Assembly: GCA_021325215.1 (NCBI GenBank)
Contig: JAJPHO010000111.1
Coordinates: 1 to 64,000 of the forward strand
Direction of reading: 5' to 3'
Origin: Alphaproteobacteria bacterium
Lineage (GTDB): Bacteria > Pseudomonadota > Alphaproteobacteria > Rhodospirillales > Magnetospirillaceae
DNA: 64,000 bases
The notes below the pieces were generated by a model that was given only the letters and a program-made list of their open reading frames with translations, searched no databases and was not told the origin of the DNA. The position numbers and the translations under genes were made by a program. Shown piece by piece: positions 27,373 to 36,817 of the stretch; position 1 is the stretch's first letter; every line of letters starts with the position of its first letter.

Positions 27373-27752
27373 TCGATCACCACCGAGTAGTCCATATAGG
27401 GCCAGGCCTGGATCTGGATGTTGAAGCGGCCGATCCCGGCCCAGGGCAGCACCACCTCGCCGTCCGTCACCTGGTGGGTGACGCCGTTGACGGTGACACT
27501 CGAGGGGTTGGGCAGGCCGGTCAGAGTGGCGACCTGGCCGGACACCAGCTTCAGCTTGTCGAACCGCGGCAGGGTTGGCCGCTCGACCACGACATCCCCG
27601 CTCACATAGTGGGCGTTCGGATCGAGAGGGGCGTCGATCTGCAGCACCTTCAGCTCGGGCGAGATATGGGCAATATCCATCAGCGCGGCACAGCTCGAGG
27701 AGAAGCGGATCTTGCCGGTGGCGTCGTAGGCGACCTGGTGAATCATCGTCAT
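27363..27752 (-). CDS. Phage structural protein between tip protein and fibres
   Basis: A 129-residue beta-rich protein (MTMIHQVAYDATGKIRFSSS). Its middle part, VERPTLPRFDKLKLVSGQVATL and VTDGEVVLPW, looks like small fibre-associated proteins, but the family is not certain. The start at 27752 follows the stop of the tip protein by two bases; an ATG at 27746 is also possible. The upstream extension of the frame is antisense-like and was dropped. Confidence 0.55.
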   Translation of the reverse strand: MTMIHQVAYDATGKIRFSSSCAALMDIAHISPELKVLQIDAPLDPNAHYVSGDVVVERPTLPRFDKLKLVSGQVATLTGLPNPSSVTVNGVTHQVTDGEVVLPWAGIGRFNIQIQAWPYMDYSVVIECA

Positions 27753-27754
27753 GG

Positions 27755-30700
27755 CTATTTCTGGCTCGCAATAACGGCCATCGATCCGGCGAGGATCTGG
27801 ACGTGGCTGTTGTCGGCCTGCCACCAGAAGACCACCTCGTAGGTGCCCTGAGGCAGGGTGGTCGACCACATGTAGGCCGGGGTCTGGGTAGTAGCGACGC
27901 CGGTATGAAGGACAGGCCCGGTCGCGTTCGTATTGCCGAAGATCTGCCCGAAGAACTGCTGGTTGGTGTTCCCGAAACCGCTGTCGTAATTGCAGCCCCA
28001 GCTCGCCTGGAGAACTACGGTCGCCGCGCTCTTGAGGGTGATCCAGGTGGTGGCCACGTTGACGTAGCCGCCGGTGCCCGTGGTGGCGCCGATGTTGACG
28101 CTGCCGGCGACCGTGGCCGCCCCGGCGGCGATATTCGAATTATCGACCGCCAGGTTGCCGATCTTGGCGTTGGTGATCGCAGCGTTCTGAATGGCCGCGT
28201 TCGGGATGGTCACCACCCCATTGACGACCTCGAGGGCGAAGCTGGTGGCGCCGGGCGCGGCCACGGCGAAGTCGTCGACGTTCACCACGAAGGAGCTGAA
28301 AGGCGTGCCATTGACGGGCGTGCTGGCCAGGCCGAAGCCGGCGACATGGCCGTTGGCATCGATCTTCACCGTGTATTGGGCGGTCAGGCCGTTGATGGTG
28401 CTGGCCTGCTGCTGGATCGAGGTGGTGGCGCTCCCGACCGTGGAATTGAGCTGCTGCAGGAAGGTCGACGACGAGGCGTTAATGCCGGCGATCGCCTGAT
28501 TGACCGTGGTGAAGGTGGCATAAGTTCCGCCCAGGCTGGCCGAGAGCGTGTTGACCTGCTGAGTGGCTGCCTGCTCGGCCGTCGCGATCGCGCTGTTGAG
28601 CTGGGTGATCGTGGCATAGCTATTCCCCACCAGCGCGGACAAGGCCGAGATCGCCGAGGCGTTGGCCTTGTCGGCCGCGGCGCGGACGCTCTGCTCGTTG
28701 GTGATGGTGGCGGTATTGCCCCCGACCGTCACCGAGAGGCTTTCGACGGTGTCGTTGATCTGGGTGTACTGGTCGCCCAGGGTCAGGATCGACGCCAGCG
28801 CCGCCTGCAGGGAGCCAGGCGTTTCCGGGCCGGCCGTGACCAGGTCGATCGCGCTGTTGAGATCCTGGTCCAGCTGCTGGGTGGTGATCGCCGCTGTGGC
28901 GATGTCGGTCGAGCCCACCAGGGCAGTGGTGGTGGTGTATTCCGACGAGTAGTTCAGCCCGGACTTTCCGAAGCTGTCATATGACGCCAGCACCAGGAAA
29001 TATTGCGTGCCCGCGGCGGCGGTCGGGATATTCACCAGCGTGTCGGTGCCGTCATAGACCAGGGTGGACGGGTCCGGATCAGCGCCGCCGAATGACTCGG
29101 TCTGCATGAAAACCAGCGTGCCGGCATAGTCCAGATCGGCCGGCGGCTGGTATTGCACCGAGACGGTCTTGAAGGCCGACAGCGGCACGATCTTGGTGGG
29201 GAACGACGGCGCCGGATTGCTGACCGTGATCGACGCCGGCGCCGACACACGATTGAGCTTGTCCGTCCACACCACCTCGATCCGGAAGGAGCGGTGCGGG
29301 CCGCCCGGATCAGACGCGTTTTTCTCGAAGGTGTAGACGTAGGAAGGATCTGTGACGGTCTCGGTCCGGAGCGCGTTGTTGGCGCTATCGAAGATCGTCA
29401 CGCGATAGTTGGCGAACCAGGAATCGAGATAGTTGGAACCGGCGCTGTTGCTCGCCGTCAGGGCTTCCGAGCTGCCATAGGACGAGTTCATGCGCCAGTC
29501 GAAATGGGCGTCCTGGCCGACGAACTCCGCCCCATTGGCCTGGCCGGTCAGCTCCAGGCCCGTGACGGCCGGGAGCGAGAGGCTGTCGGTGGTCACGTCC
29601 CAGGTAATCTCGACCGGCTCGGAGGTCAGACCCATGCCGACCGCCACGACTTTGATGGTGTAGACGGCCTCGAGGACATTGGGGATGTCGGCCGCCGGCT
29701 GGCCGCCGGTGGTGAAGGTCGTCCAGGCACCGTTGCCCATCTGATAGGACACCTGGTAGTCCGAGACCCAGCTGGTGGCGCTGGCGGTCCAGGTGACGGT
29801 GATATCGACGCGCATTCCGAGGGACGAAGACACCACGGCCTGGGAGGCCTGCAGGTCGGTCGGCGGCGCGACGAAGAACCCGTTGCCGGTCGGCGTCAGG
29901 CTGTAGGCGACGGCGGTCGATTGGTCGCCGCGACCTTCACCATAGATGTTGAACGAAATGAACTTGAGCCAGATCGGCGCGCCGACATTCTCCTTGGGCA
30001 GGCCGTACTTGAAGACGGCATCGTTCAGCCGAAGAAAGGCGGTTCCAGCCGGGTGCGCGGCCGGCGTCGTTCCGTAGAGGCCACGCTCCAGATAGGTCAG
30101 GGTGTACTGGTTCTGGCCCGTGAGCGTGGCGGTCGCATAGGCGATGATTTCGCCGTCGACCCAGCAGAGCGTCCGGCCTGCAGCAGCGTCCGCCTGGGTC
30201 GCGGTGATCAGTGTGCCGGCGCTTTCCGTGAGGTCGACCGACAGCGAACTCGTCTCGTCCGGATTGGCGCCCGCCGGCGCCGCCAGTGCGGCAGTGAGAT
30301 AGCCCTGGCAAGCGGCCCGCTTGATGGTGCCGATGTTCTCGTATTCGACGTTGTCGGCCGAGACCAGCACATCGGCGCCGCCCCAGTTCGGATCGAACAC
30401 GCCGTTGTTGCCGCCCGACACGCCAACCCAGATCTGGGCACCGGCCTGGGTGAGGTCGGCCGAGGGCTCGAAGATGACCGGCAGGTTCACGGGCGCCGCC
30501 AGCTGGTTCTGGTCGATCGGCCGCGGCTGGCCGACATTGACCGAATAGCTGGCCGGCGCCCCAGTCCCGGTCGGGTACTGATCGGCGATCAGCGTCCAGC
30601 TGCCGTCGTCGTTCTCGGTCCCCTCGACCAGCTGCACCCAATGGTCATTCCATCCCAGGGCCTGGTCGGTGATGCCGATGATGTCCATGCCGTCGAGGAC

Positions 30701-32071
30701 GCAATAGCGCTCGTCCACCGTGAAGGTGCCCCCGTTCCGGACAAATTGCCGCTGCAGCAGCAGCTGGGCGGCGGTGTGTCCGGCGACCGGATCGGAGAAG
30801 ATGTGGGCCTGTTGGCTGCCCTGGGGGCGATAGCCGCGGGCTGTGATCCGCGCCGGGTCGTCGACGTCGACCGGCACCGGAGCGTATTGATTGCCCCGGT
30901 CGAGCACCTCGAGCTGGACATCGTTGAACTGATCCGACGACCGCGTCCTGGTCACCACAACCGGATCGTCGGTCGAGCTGCTGCTCGATCCCTGGTTCGG
31001 CAGGAAATCGTCATCCGTGAGGGAGAAGAGCGGCGCAGTCTGGGCCTGGTAGGTGTAGCCGTTGCCGGTGACATCGACGGTGCCGTAAGGCTTCACGCTC
31101 AAGGAGCCAGCCGACCAGACGATGGCCGAATTGGTCAAGGTGGCGATGTCGTTGATCATCGACGCCGCCGCCTGCTGCGAGGTATAGGCCGGCGAGATCC
31201 AGAGCCCGAGCGCCAGCGCATAGGATTGGTAGGTCGCGAGACCGGCATTGCTGGCGAACCGGATCGTCACCGACTTCCCCGCGCTGGACGGGGCGAAGGT
31301 GTAGGTGCCGTTCACGAAGCTGTACTGATCCGGGCCAGGCGTCACGCCAGGCGCGACGCAGGTATAAAGCTCGCCGGCGTCGTCGACGACACACAGGTTG
31401 TAAACCCAATTCGCCGTGACGGCGACCGAGGGCGCAGTCCCGGCCGGGACGACGTGGGTCTCGCTCTGCGTGACCAGCTCGCCGATCCGATCGGCAGGGA
31501 AGCCGGCGCCGAACGACGGGTTCGACAGCAGCAGCGGGATCGCCTGGCTGGGATCGGCATCGATGCCGTTCGGCGCCGTCCCCTCCAAAAAGCCATAAGC
31601 TTCGATGCCCCAGTTCGGGAGCGCCGACGTGTTCCCCAAGCTGTAGCCGGCCTGGTAGAGGAACGAGAAGCCGCTGTAGCCCAGCGCCTGGTTCGGATAG
31701 TTCTGCTCGAGATAGGGCCAGACAGGCTGGCCGTAGTTGCCGGCGCTGAAATTCATCACCAGCGTGGCCAGGTTGGTGACGTTGTTGTTCCCGTTCTGCC
31801 AGATGGTGCCGACGCCCGAGATCGGCCCCTCGCAGAGCATGAGGATCAGATCGACGGTGTAATTGTCCTGGGTGCCGGTCGAGCTGCTGCCGGTGCCCTT
31901 GCCGGGCTGCTTGCCCGGGTGCAACTGCATGTTCTCGAACCAGCCGACATTCGGCGCAATCCTGGTGCGGCCGATGACGATCGGCACCGGCAGCCCGTAA
32001 GCCGAAGTGTTCAGCTGCAGGCCGGTATAGGCCGGCGCCTTTGGCTTGTTTCCCCCGAGTACACCGGCCAT
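27755..32071 (-). CDS. Tail tip/host-specificity protein
   Basis: A 1438-residue tip protein of the lambda-J/GTA gp15 kind. The N-terminal ~500 residues carry GLPVPIVIGRTRIAPNVGWF and VDLILMLCEGPISGVGTIW, typical of the conserved tip domain. Fibronectin-type and beta domains follow, then a long coiled coil (SLSVTGGNTATI..., Ala/Ser/Thr heptads), and a C-terminal beta domain. AGAGGTG precedes the ATG at 32071, which shares one base with the stop of the NlpC gene. It should seal the tail tip and help to choose the host. Confidence 0.85.
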   Translation of the reverse strand: MAGVLGGNKPKAPAYTGLQLNTSAYGLPVPIVIGRTRIAPNVGWFENMQLHPGKQPGKGTGSSSTGTQDNYTVDLILMLCEGPISGVGTIWQNGNNNVTNLATLVMNFSAGNYGQPVWPYLEQNYPNQALGYSGFSFLYQAGYSLGNTSALPNWGIEAYGFLEGTAPNGIDADPSQAIPLLLSNPSFGAGFPADRIGELVTQSETHVVPAGTAPSVAVTANWVYNLCVVDDAGELYTCVAPGVTPGPDQYSFVNGTYTFAPSSAGKSVTIRFASNAGLATYQSYALALGLWISPAYTSQQAAASMINDIATLTNSAIVWSAGSLSVKPYGTVDVTGNGYTYQAQTAPLFSLTDDDFLPNQGSSSSSTDDPVVVTRTRSSDQFNDVQLEVLDRGNQYAPVPVDVDDPARITARGYRPQGSQQAHIFSDPVAGHTAAQLLLQRQFVRNGGTFTVDERYCVLDGMDIIGITDQALGWNDHWVQLVEGTENDDGSWTLIADQYPTGTGAPASYSVNVGQPRPIDQNQLAAPVNLPVIFEPSADLTQAGAQIWVGVSGGNNGVFDPNWGGADVLVSADNVEYENIGTIKRAACQGYLTAALAAPAGANPDETSSLSVDLTESAGTLITATQADAAAGRTLCWVDGEIIAYATATLTGQNQYTLTYLERGLYGTTPAAHPAGTAFLRLNDAVFKYGLPKENVGAPIWLKFISFNIYGEGRGDQSTAVAYSLTPTGNGFFVAPPTDLQASQAVVSSSLGMRVDITVTWTASATSWVSDYQVSYQMGNGAWTTFTTGGQPAADIPNVLEAVYTIKVVAVGMGLTSEPVEITWDVTTDSLSLPAVTGLELTGQANGAEFVGQDAHFDWRMNSSYGSSEALTASNSAGSNYLDSWFANYRVTIFDSANNALRTETVTDPSYVYTFEKNASDPGGPHRSFRIEVVWTDKLNRVSAPASITVSNPAPSFPTKIVPLSAFKTVSVQYQPPADLDYAGTLVFMQTESFGGADPDPSTLVYDGTDTLVNIPTAAAGTQYFLVLASYDSFGKSGLNYSSEYTTTTALVGSTDIATAAITTQQLDQDLNSAIDLVTAGPETPGSLQAALASILTLGDQYTQINDTVESLSVTVGGNTATITNEQSVRAAADKANASAISALSALVGNSYATITQLNSAIATAEQAATQQVNTLSASLGGTYATFTTVNQAIAGINASSSTFLQQLNSTVGSATTSIQQQASTINGLTAQYTVKIDANGHVAGFGLASTPVNGTPFSSFVVNVDDFAVAAPGATSFALEVVNGVVTIPNAAIQNAAITNAKIGNLAVDNSNIAAGAATVAGSVNIGATTGTGGYVNVATTWITLKSAATVVLQASWGCNYDSGFGNTNQQFFGQIFGNTNATGPVLHTGVATTQTPAYMWSTTLPQGTYEVVFWWQADNSHVQILAGSMAVIASQK

Positions 32072-32532
32072 TACATCCACCTCTTCAGGCGGAAGAACTT
32101 GACCGGGGCGCCCACGCTGCCGGCGATCGCGCGGTTCTGCGTGAGGTTGGGCGCCTGGTCGACGTTCTCGAGGTAAGTCCCGCGGCCGACATGGGCATGG
32201 ATGATCAGCGGCCAGTCCACGACGATGGCGCCGTGGGAGTAGCAGCGGCCGATCTTCCAGACGGCGATGTCGGCCGGCAGCAGTTCCTCGACCTGGTCGC
32301 AGAACTGCATGACACCGCCCAGATACAACTCTTCCTCACGGTGCAAATACCAATCCCGCGTGTAATAGGGGATGGTCGGCCGGTCTATCACGCCCGCGTT
32401 GGCATAGACGCAAGCGAGCAAGGTCAGGCAGTCCACGCCCGCGCCTTTGACCTGGCCGGCATGGTGGTAAGGCGTTCCGACCCAGGTCTTTGCCTCGGCG
32501 ATCACGGCGGCGCGCTCGGCGGCGTACTGCAT
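32071..32532 (-). CDS. NlpC/P60 tail peptidase
   Basis: A 153-residue NlpC/P60 cysteine peptidase of the phage tail (GTA gp14-like). The catalytic Cys is in GAGVDCLTLLA and the catalytic His in GRCYSHGAIVVD. It cuts peptide cross-links in the cell wall during entry. The start at 32532 comes straight after the stop of the DUF2163 gene (TGACATG); the ten extra residues in the longer reading overlap that gene. It belongs to the tail-tip cassette DUF2460-small-DUF2163-NlpC-tip. Confidence 0.85.
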   Translation of the reverse strand: MQYAAERAAVIAEAKTWVGTPYHHAGQVKGAGVDCLTLLACVYANAGVIDRPTIPYYTRDWYLHREEELYLGGVMQFCDQVEELLPADIAVWKIGRCYSHGAIVVDWPLIIHAHVGRGTYLENVDQAPNLTQNRAIAGSVGAPVKFFRLKRWM

Positions 32533-32533
32533 G

Positions 32534-33688
32534 TCAGGCTGCCGTGCTCGGCGCGGGAACAAAGGGAAAGCCCCGGAACCGCGCCAGATTGTTGAACTTG
32601 GAGCACCCGTTCAGGACCAGGCCAGGCTTGGTGAGGGTGTAAATGTGGCTCTGCCCGACCGAGGAGGTCTGGAAGGTGCCCGACAGCAGCAGCGCGCCGT
32701 TGGTCGGCACCGGCGGGGTGCCAGGCGCACCGGACTCATAGCCGGTGACGGTGTAGCCGCCGGCGGGGATGCCATAGCCGGTGATCGTGTAGCCGATCAG
32801 CGCGGTCGAGCCGGCGCTCCCGTTGACCAGATCGAGGTTGTTCTGCCCCTCGGTCATGATGCCATTGACGGTCAGCGGCAGGTCGCAGGACTTGTCGCAA
32901 CCCGCGTAGATATTGAAGCTGTCGCCGGCGGCTGGCGGCGCCGGCAGGAAGCCCAGCAGGTTGATGACCGAGGGTGCCCCATAGGACACCTGTTTGACCG
33001 TGAAGGTCTGGCCTTGGTACTGGCCGCTGGTGAAGGTCAGCGTCCCGAGGTCGAAATAGCCCTGCTGGAACTGGCCGGCGATCGTCGCCATCACGCCGGC
33101 GACGGTCGATCCCGCCGCTACGATGCCGGTCGACATATATTGGCTGATATCCACGCCGCAGGCCTGATCGCCGAGGGTGTTGACGCATCCGGCCTGATAG
33201 AGGTTCCGGGGCATCTGGATGTTCAGCAGCTCGAGGTGCGAGGTGATGGTGAAGGTGGCGATGCTGCGGCTCACATCGACCTCGGCGACCCGGCCGACGA
33301 ACAGGCGGATGAAGCCGCGGCGGGTGTCGCCCCAGGTGGGCATGTAGACGCGATCGAGGGTGAATTCCGCGTCATCGAACACGCCGCTGAGGATCGCCTG
33401 CAGAATCGGCACGCCCAGCACGGTGGCAGACCCAGGCAGCATGTCGATGATCAGGCTGTCGACATCCACCCCGACTTTCCAATGGCACTTCGCCTTGTTG
33501 TCGCTGCGGTCCCAATAGGGGCCGATCATCCCGCCGGCCGAGAAAAGGAAGCCGTTGCAGGTGATGTCGGCATCGCCGCCGCAGTAGCGCAGCGTTTCTC
33601 CCGTCACCAGGGTGATGGTGTAAAGGTCGGCCGCGAAGAACTGGCGGGTCGCCAGCAGGCTCAGCAGCTCGGGTGCGACAGGCTTCAT
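32534..33688 (-). CDS. DUF2163 tail-tip protein with an internal insertion
   Basis: A 384-residue DUF2163/TIGR02218 protein (GTA gp13-like), which forms part of the tail tip. Typical motifs are TLVTGETLRYCGGD, NLYQAGCVNTLGDQACG and AGCDKSCD. In relatives the Cys-rich AGCDK motif is followed closely by a Cys and NFRGFP-like ending; here about 90 residues (270-360) of Gly/Thr-rich beta-like sequence come between AGCDKSCD and GCSKFNNLARFRGFPFVP. Total length is therefore about 90 above usual. ATGA overlap with the upstream gene. Confidence 0.8.
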   Translation of the reverse strand: MKPVAPELLSLLATRQFFAADLYTITLVTGETLRYCGGDADITCNGFLFSAGGMIGPYWDRSDNKAKCHWKVGVDVDSLIIDMLPGSATVLGVPILQAILSGVFDDAEFTLDRVYMPTWGDTRRGFIRLFVGRVAEVDVSRSIATFTITSHLELLNIQMPRNLYQAGCVNTLGDQACGVDISQYMSTGIVAAGSTVAGVMATIAGQFQQGYFDLGTLTFTSGQYQGQTFTVKQVSYGAPSVINLLGFLPAPPAAGDSFNIYAGCDKSCDLPLTVNGIMTEGQNNLDLVNGSAGSTALIGYTITGYGIPAGGYTVTGYESGAPGTPPVPTNGALLLSGTFQTSSVGQSHIYTLTKPGLVLNGCSKFNNLARFRGFPFVPAPSTAA

Positions 33689-33951
33689 CGGGCAACCTCA
33701 TTGCTGACGGTCTCGCCGGTGCGGCTCATCGCCGAGATGATCAGCGCGGCCGGATAGTCGCCTTCACCGAGATACGACAGGACGACGGCCTCGGCCGGGC
33801 GCGGCCGGGCGCCATCGAGGGCGATGTCGAGCTGCAGGGCGACCAGCATGACCTGCATGGCCGCGCAGGCCTGGATGCGATCGGGAGCGGCAACGCGCGC
33901 GCTCTGCAGGGGGCACGCCTGGTCGGCGAACTGGAAGAGCCAGATCTTCAT
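33685..33951 (-). CDS. Small tail-tip-cassette protein
   Basis: An 88-residue protein (MKIWLFQFADQACPLQ...) between DUF2460 and DUF2163, joined to both by overlapping stop and start codons (TAATG, ATGA). I do not recognise the family, but its place within an otherwise standard tail-tip cassette makes a structural or assembly role likely. The two Cys residues at positions 13 and 29 could be functional. No membrane segment or signal. Confidence 0.55.
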   Translation of the reverse strand: MKIWLFQFADQACPLQSARVAAPDRIQACAAMQVMLVALQLDIALDGARPRPAEAVVLSYLGEGDYPAALIISAMSRTGETVSNEVAR

Positions 33952-34469
33952 TATTTAATGCTCGTAAAAGTGAGCTGGTTGACCTTGTAAAGGCCTTGGC
34001 CGAATTCCTCGAAATCGCAGGAATCCGCATCGAACCGGCAGGGGTAGTAGTAGGAGAAGGTCGCCGTAATCTGATGCCCAGCCGGATAGACGCTGGGCAG
34101 GAAGATGAAGCCGGGACCGCCGGACAGGCCGGTATAGCCCCAGGGGTTGAACACCGGGTTCTGGGTGGTGATCCCGTTGCAAGTGACGCTGGTCACCGCC
34201 TTGATGGCATAGCAAGGCTCGACCAGGTCGCCGAACGACTTGTAAGCCTGAAAACCCGTGTTCAGCCCATCGGTCACCCCGATGACCTGGTCGGTGACCG
34301 AATTGTCATCGCCGACCTGGTAGAGGAAGCTGTCGAAGCCGGCGTTGCGGGCGCAGTAGAACCCGAACAACTCCGCCATCTCGGCCAGGTCCTCACCCAG
34401 GAAAAAGCCCTGTCGCAGAAGGTTGAAGGTCAGCGTCCAACGATGGCGCGGCGTGCTCCAGGCCGCCAC
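33951..34469 (-). CDS. DUF2460 distal tail protein, N-terminus missing
   Basis: The 172-residue frame starts (GTG) within what should be the body of a DUF2460 (GTA gp12-like) protein: AAWSTPRHRWTLTFNLLR, LFGFYCARNAGFDSFLYQ and DDNSVTDQVIGV match the conserved region, but the usual first ~35-45 residues are absent. Directly upstream is the sheath stop codon, in the same frame. This is the left join of the foreign tail block. The product may be made but lacks part of its ring-forming domain. Confidence 0.7.
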   Translation of the reverse strand: MAAWSTPRHRWTLTFNLLRQGFFLGEDLAEMAELFGFYCARNAGFDSFLYQVGDDNSVTDQVIGVTDGLNTGFQAYKSFGDLVEPCYAIKAVTSVTCNGITTQNPVFNPWGYTGLSGGPGFIFLPSVYPAGHQITATFSYYYPCRFDADSCDFEEFGQGLYKVNQLTFTSIK

Positions 34470-34475
34470 CGCGGT

Positions 34476-35969
34476 TTAGCTAAGGCGGAACTGCGCCAGC
34501 AGCGCGAAGATGCGCAGCTGGTCGATCAGCGTGCCGGGCCACAGCACGTCGATGCGGTTCGGGTTGGTGGCGTTCTGCTGGACGATCACCGCCTTGGCGA
34601 AGGCGGCGCTGTTCTGCACATAGCCGTCCTGCTCCAGCTCCTGATACTTGGCGATGATGTCCGCCTTGATCGTGCTGGGCGTGACGATCGCCGAGCCGGG
34701 CGCGATCCGCGTGCCGTCGGCGGCCAGCTTCACCCGGGCGTACTTCGACGTGACCATGGTGGCCATGGCCCGCAGAACGAACATCAGGGTGAAGAGGGTT
34801 TCGACCTGCAGATAGCTGGTGTCAGCCTGGCCGAAGGCATTGGTCTGGTACGTGGTAATCACGTTTTCCAGATAGATCTGCCCGCTCTGATCGACCGTGA
34901 AGGTCGAGATCCCGTCATACAGCAGGATGTTCCGCTCGGCGAGATTGAAACGGGACGCCAGCGGCGGCGCGAGCACGCCATAAACCGGCAGGGTCTGCAG
35001 CGGCAGCGCCGCATCGGCCCGGACGCTCTGCGCGACGGCGCCGGCGATCGCCGCCGACCATTCCCAGGCAGCCGAGGGCGAGTCGTAGAAACCCATCACC
35101 GACTCATGCTGGTTGTTGCGGGTCACGCCAAAGGTGGTCTGCGACGCACCGGTGCCCCGGTATGCGTAGAAGACATGGCCGTAGACCTGCTGCTGCCAGC
35201 TCCACCGGCCCGTGGTATCGCTCAGGAACGCCTGCAGCGCCGTCATAGAGGCGGCATCGGTCAACGAGCACGCGATGAAGTCGAAGGGCATGTCCAGCAA
35301 ATTGGCCAGGCCGGTCGTCAGCGTCGGGTTGGTGGCACCGTTTGCCATGGCGGTGATCGTCACCGTCATGCCAGTCGGCGTCACCTCGCCGGCAGCGGCG
35401 CCCTGATAGTTCAGGCGAACGTCGATATCGTTACCGACCAGACCGGCATTCTTGGCGACCAGGTCGACCTTGCTGGGCGTGGTGCCGTCGACCGTAGCAT
35501 TGACCGGCAGATTGCCGGGCGCGTTGATCGCGGCAGCGAGCGCGGTGGCGATCGCCGCCGGCGTCTCAGCGGCCGTGATCGGCACGGCGACGAGCTGACC
35601 CTTGATATAGACCGACAGCGTGCCCGCAGCCGTCGGGGCGGCGGTGATGTTGATCGAACCGGTCGCGGCGACGGCACCACCGGCATCGCTGAGCGGCAGA
35701 TACCAGACCTCGCCGAACTCGTCGTTGTCGAAATAGGCGTTGGCCATCAGGGCCAGGATCGAGCCGTTGCCGCCCTGCAGGATGGCGTCGGCAGGCCCCT
35801 GGCTGCGCAGCGGTACATTCGGAGCGGCGGCGCCCGTGGCGAGGATCTGGCCGATCAGCAGCGCGCGCTGGTTGGTGCCGCCGGTGTTGGCCTGGCTGTT
35901 GCTGACTTCGCCATAGAACAGCGGCACCCGGATATTGCTCGGAATGTGCTGGAACGGGATGGTAGTCAT
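34476..35969 (-). CDS. Contractile tail sheath protein (Mu gpL-like)
   Basis: A 497-residue sheath protein of the Mu gpL type. The start (FQHIPSNIRVPLFYGEVSNSQA) and the C-terminal part (ENVITTYQTNAFGQADTSYL, ARVKLAADGTRIAPG) are characteristic. Sheath proteins polymerise around the tube of myophage tails and contract on infection. It does not fit the siphophage-type tail-tip genes beside it. ATGA overlap with the DUF2635 gene upstream. Intact in itself; its stop touches the cut DUF2460 gene. Confidence 0.88.
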   Translation of the reverse strand: MTTIPFQHIPSNIRVPLFYGEVSNSQANTGGTNQRALLIGQILATGAAAPNVPLRSQGPADAILQGGNGSILALMANAYFDNDEFGEVWYLPLSDAGGAVAATGSINITAAPTAAGTLSVYIKGQLVAVPITAAETPAAIATALAAAINAPGNLPVNATVDGTTPSKVDLVAKNAGLVGNDIDVRLNYQGAAAGEVTPTGMTVTITAMANGATNPTLTTGLANLLDMPFDFIACSLTDAASMTALQAFLSDTTGRWSWQQQVYGHVFYAYRGTGASQTTFGVTRNNQHESVMGFYDSPSAAWEWSAAIAGAVAQSVRADAALPLQTLPVYGVLAPPLASRFNLAERNILLYDGISTFTVDQSGQIYLENVITTYQTNAFGQADTSYLQVETLFTLMFVLRAMATMVTSKYARVKLAADGTRIAPGSAIVTPSTIKADIIAKYQELEQDGYVQNSAAFAKAVIVQQNATNPNRIDVLWPGTLIDQLRIFALLAQFRLS

Positions 35970-36172
35970 TCCTTGGTGCTCCCTTCAGCGAGCGCCGGCT
36001 TCGGCGCCGCGGGCTTGGTCGCGCGAACGGCGTTCGCGATGACGCAGTCGCCGCAGTCGAGGCGGCGCTGCCAGTAAAGATCGCCGTCGGGAACTTCCCG
36101 GCCCTCCGGCGGCAAAAGGTCGAGCTTGACCGGGTCTCGCACGCTGAGACCGTCGGCGGGTTTGACGAACAT
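35966..36172 (-). CDS. DUF2635 protein (Mu gp38-like)
   Basis: A 68-residue DUF2635 protein: FVKPADGLSVRDPVKLDLLPP, EGREVPDGDLYWQRRL and GDC follow the family pattern closely. In Mu-type myophages it lies directly before the sheath gene, as here, and is probably structural. GGAG precedes the ATG; the stop overlaps the sheath start. Its presence identifies the block 34476-37143 as a Mu-type contractile tail module. Confidence 0.8.
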   Translation of the reverse strand: MFVKPADGLSVRDPVKLDLLPPEGREVPDGDLYWQRRLDCGDCVIANAVRATKPAAPKPALAEGSTKE

Positions 36173-36175
36173 GCG

Positions 36176-36817
36176 TCACTCCTGTTGCGGGAGAATGATG
36201 TCGAGGCCGTTGCCCTCGGCCCGTCCGTCCGGTCCGGACGTCCGCGGCGCGGGGGTGACAGCCTGGGGGAACAGCCCGTCCGGATAGGTGCCGGCCGGGT
36301 CGAAGACGTTGGTCAGATCCGTGGTGACGGTAACCTCGGTCAGAGTTTCGGTCGGGGGCTGACAGAAAGCCTCCCAGCCCTGATAAAACAGCATGCCGAT
36401 ATCCATGACGAACTCGGCGAAGTGCTCCCTGCCCTCCGCGCTCACCTTGATCTGGGTGTCAACGAAGGGGAACTGAGATAGGAGCGGCATCAGCGCCGGC
36501 GCATTGATGATGGCGACCTCGACCTGCTGGGCAAGCGACCAGGCCTCGCCCTCGGCAACCGAAGCGCCGAGATCGGCGGCCTGCGCTGGCGCTGCCACGC
36601 GGCCGGTGACCCGGATCGTCGTGGTGACCTCGAAATTGAGGCCAGACCTACCCTGCTGCACCTTCTGCTCCCGGATAGCCTGGCAGAATAGGAGGGGAAA
36701 TTCCCCCGCCCAGGTCGGCCAGTCGCCAGGAACGAAGACATTCTGACCGGCCGCGGTGCTGCCGGTCAGAATGGTCTGGACAAGGGCCAGCAGGCCCGCT
36801 GTGCGAGTGACCGTCAT
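36176..36817 (-). CDS. Tail terminator-like protein (myophage module)
   Basis: A 213-residue protein (RTAGLLALVQTILTG...) with two hydrophobic helices and a beta-rich middle; its place between head-tail joining and DUF2635 genes is that of the Mu gp37-type tail completion protein. Sequence alone gives only a weak assignment. It overlaps the previous gene (ATGA). Note that a second, different terminator-like gene lies at 38377-38802, so the prophage has two tail-completion genes of different kinds. Confidence 0.6.
   Translation of the reverse strand: MTVTRTAGLLALVQTILTGSTAAGQNVFVPGDWPTWAGEFPLLFCQAIREQKVQQGRSGLNFEVTTTIRVTGRVAAPAQAADLGASVAEGEAWSLAQQVEVAIINAPALMPLLSQFPFVDTQIKVSAEGREHFAEFVMDIGMLFYQGWEAFCQPPTETLTEVTVTTDLTNVFDPAGTYPDGLFPQAVTPAPRTSGPDGRAEGNGLDIILPQQE

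Noticed and set aside
29153-32176. 1007-codon plus frame
   Set aside because: Antisense of the tail tip protein, which has recognisable domains.
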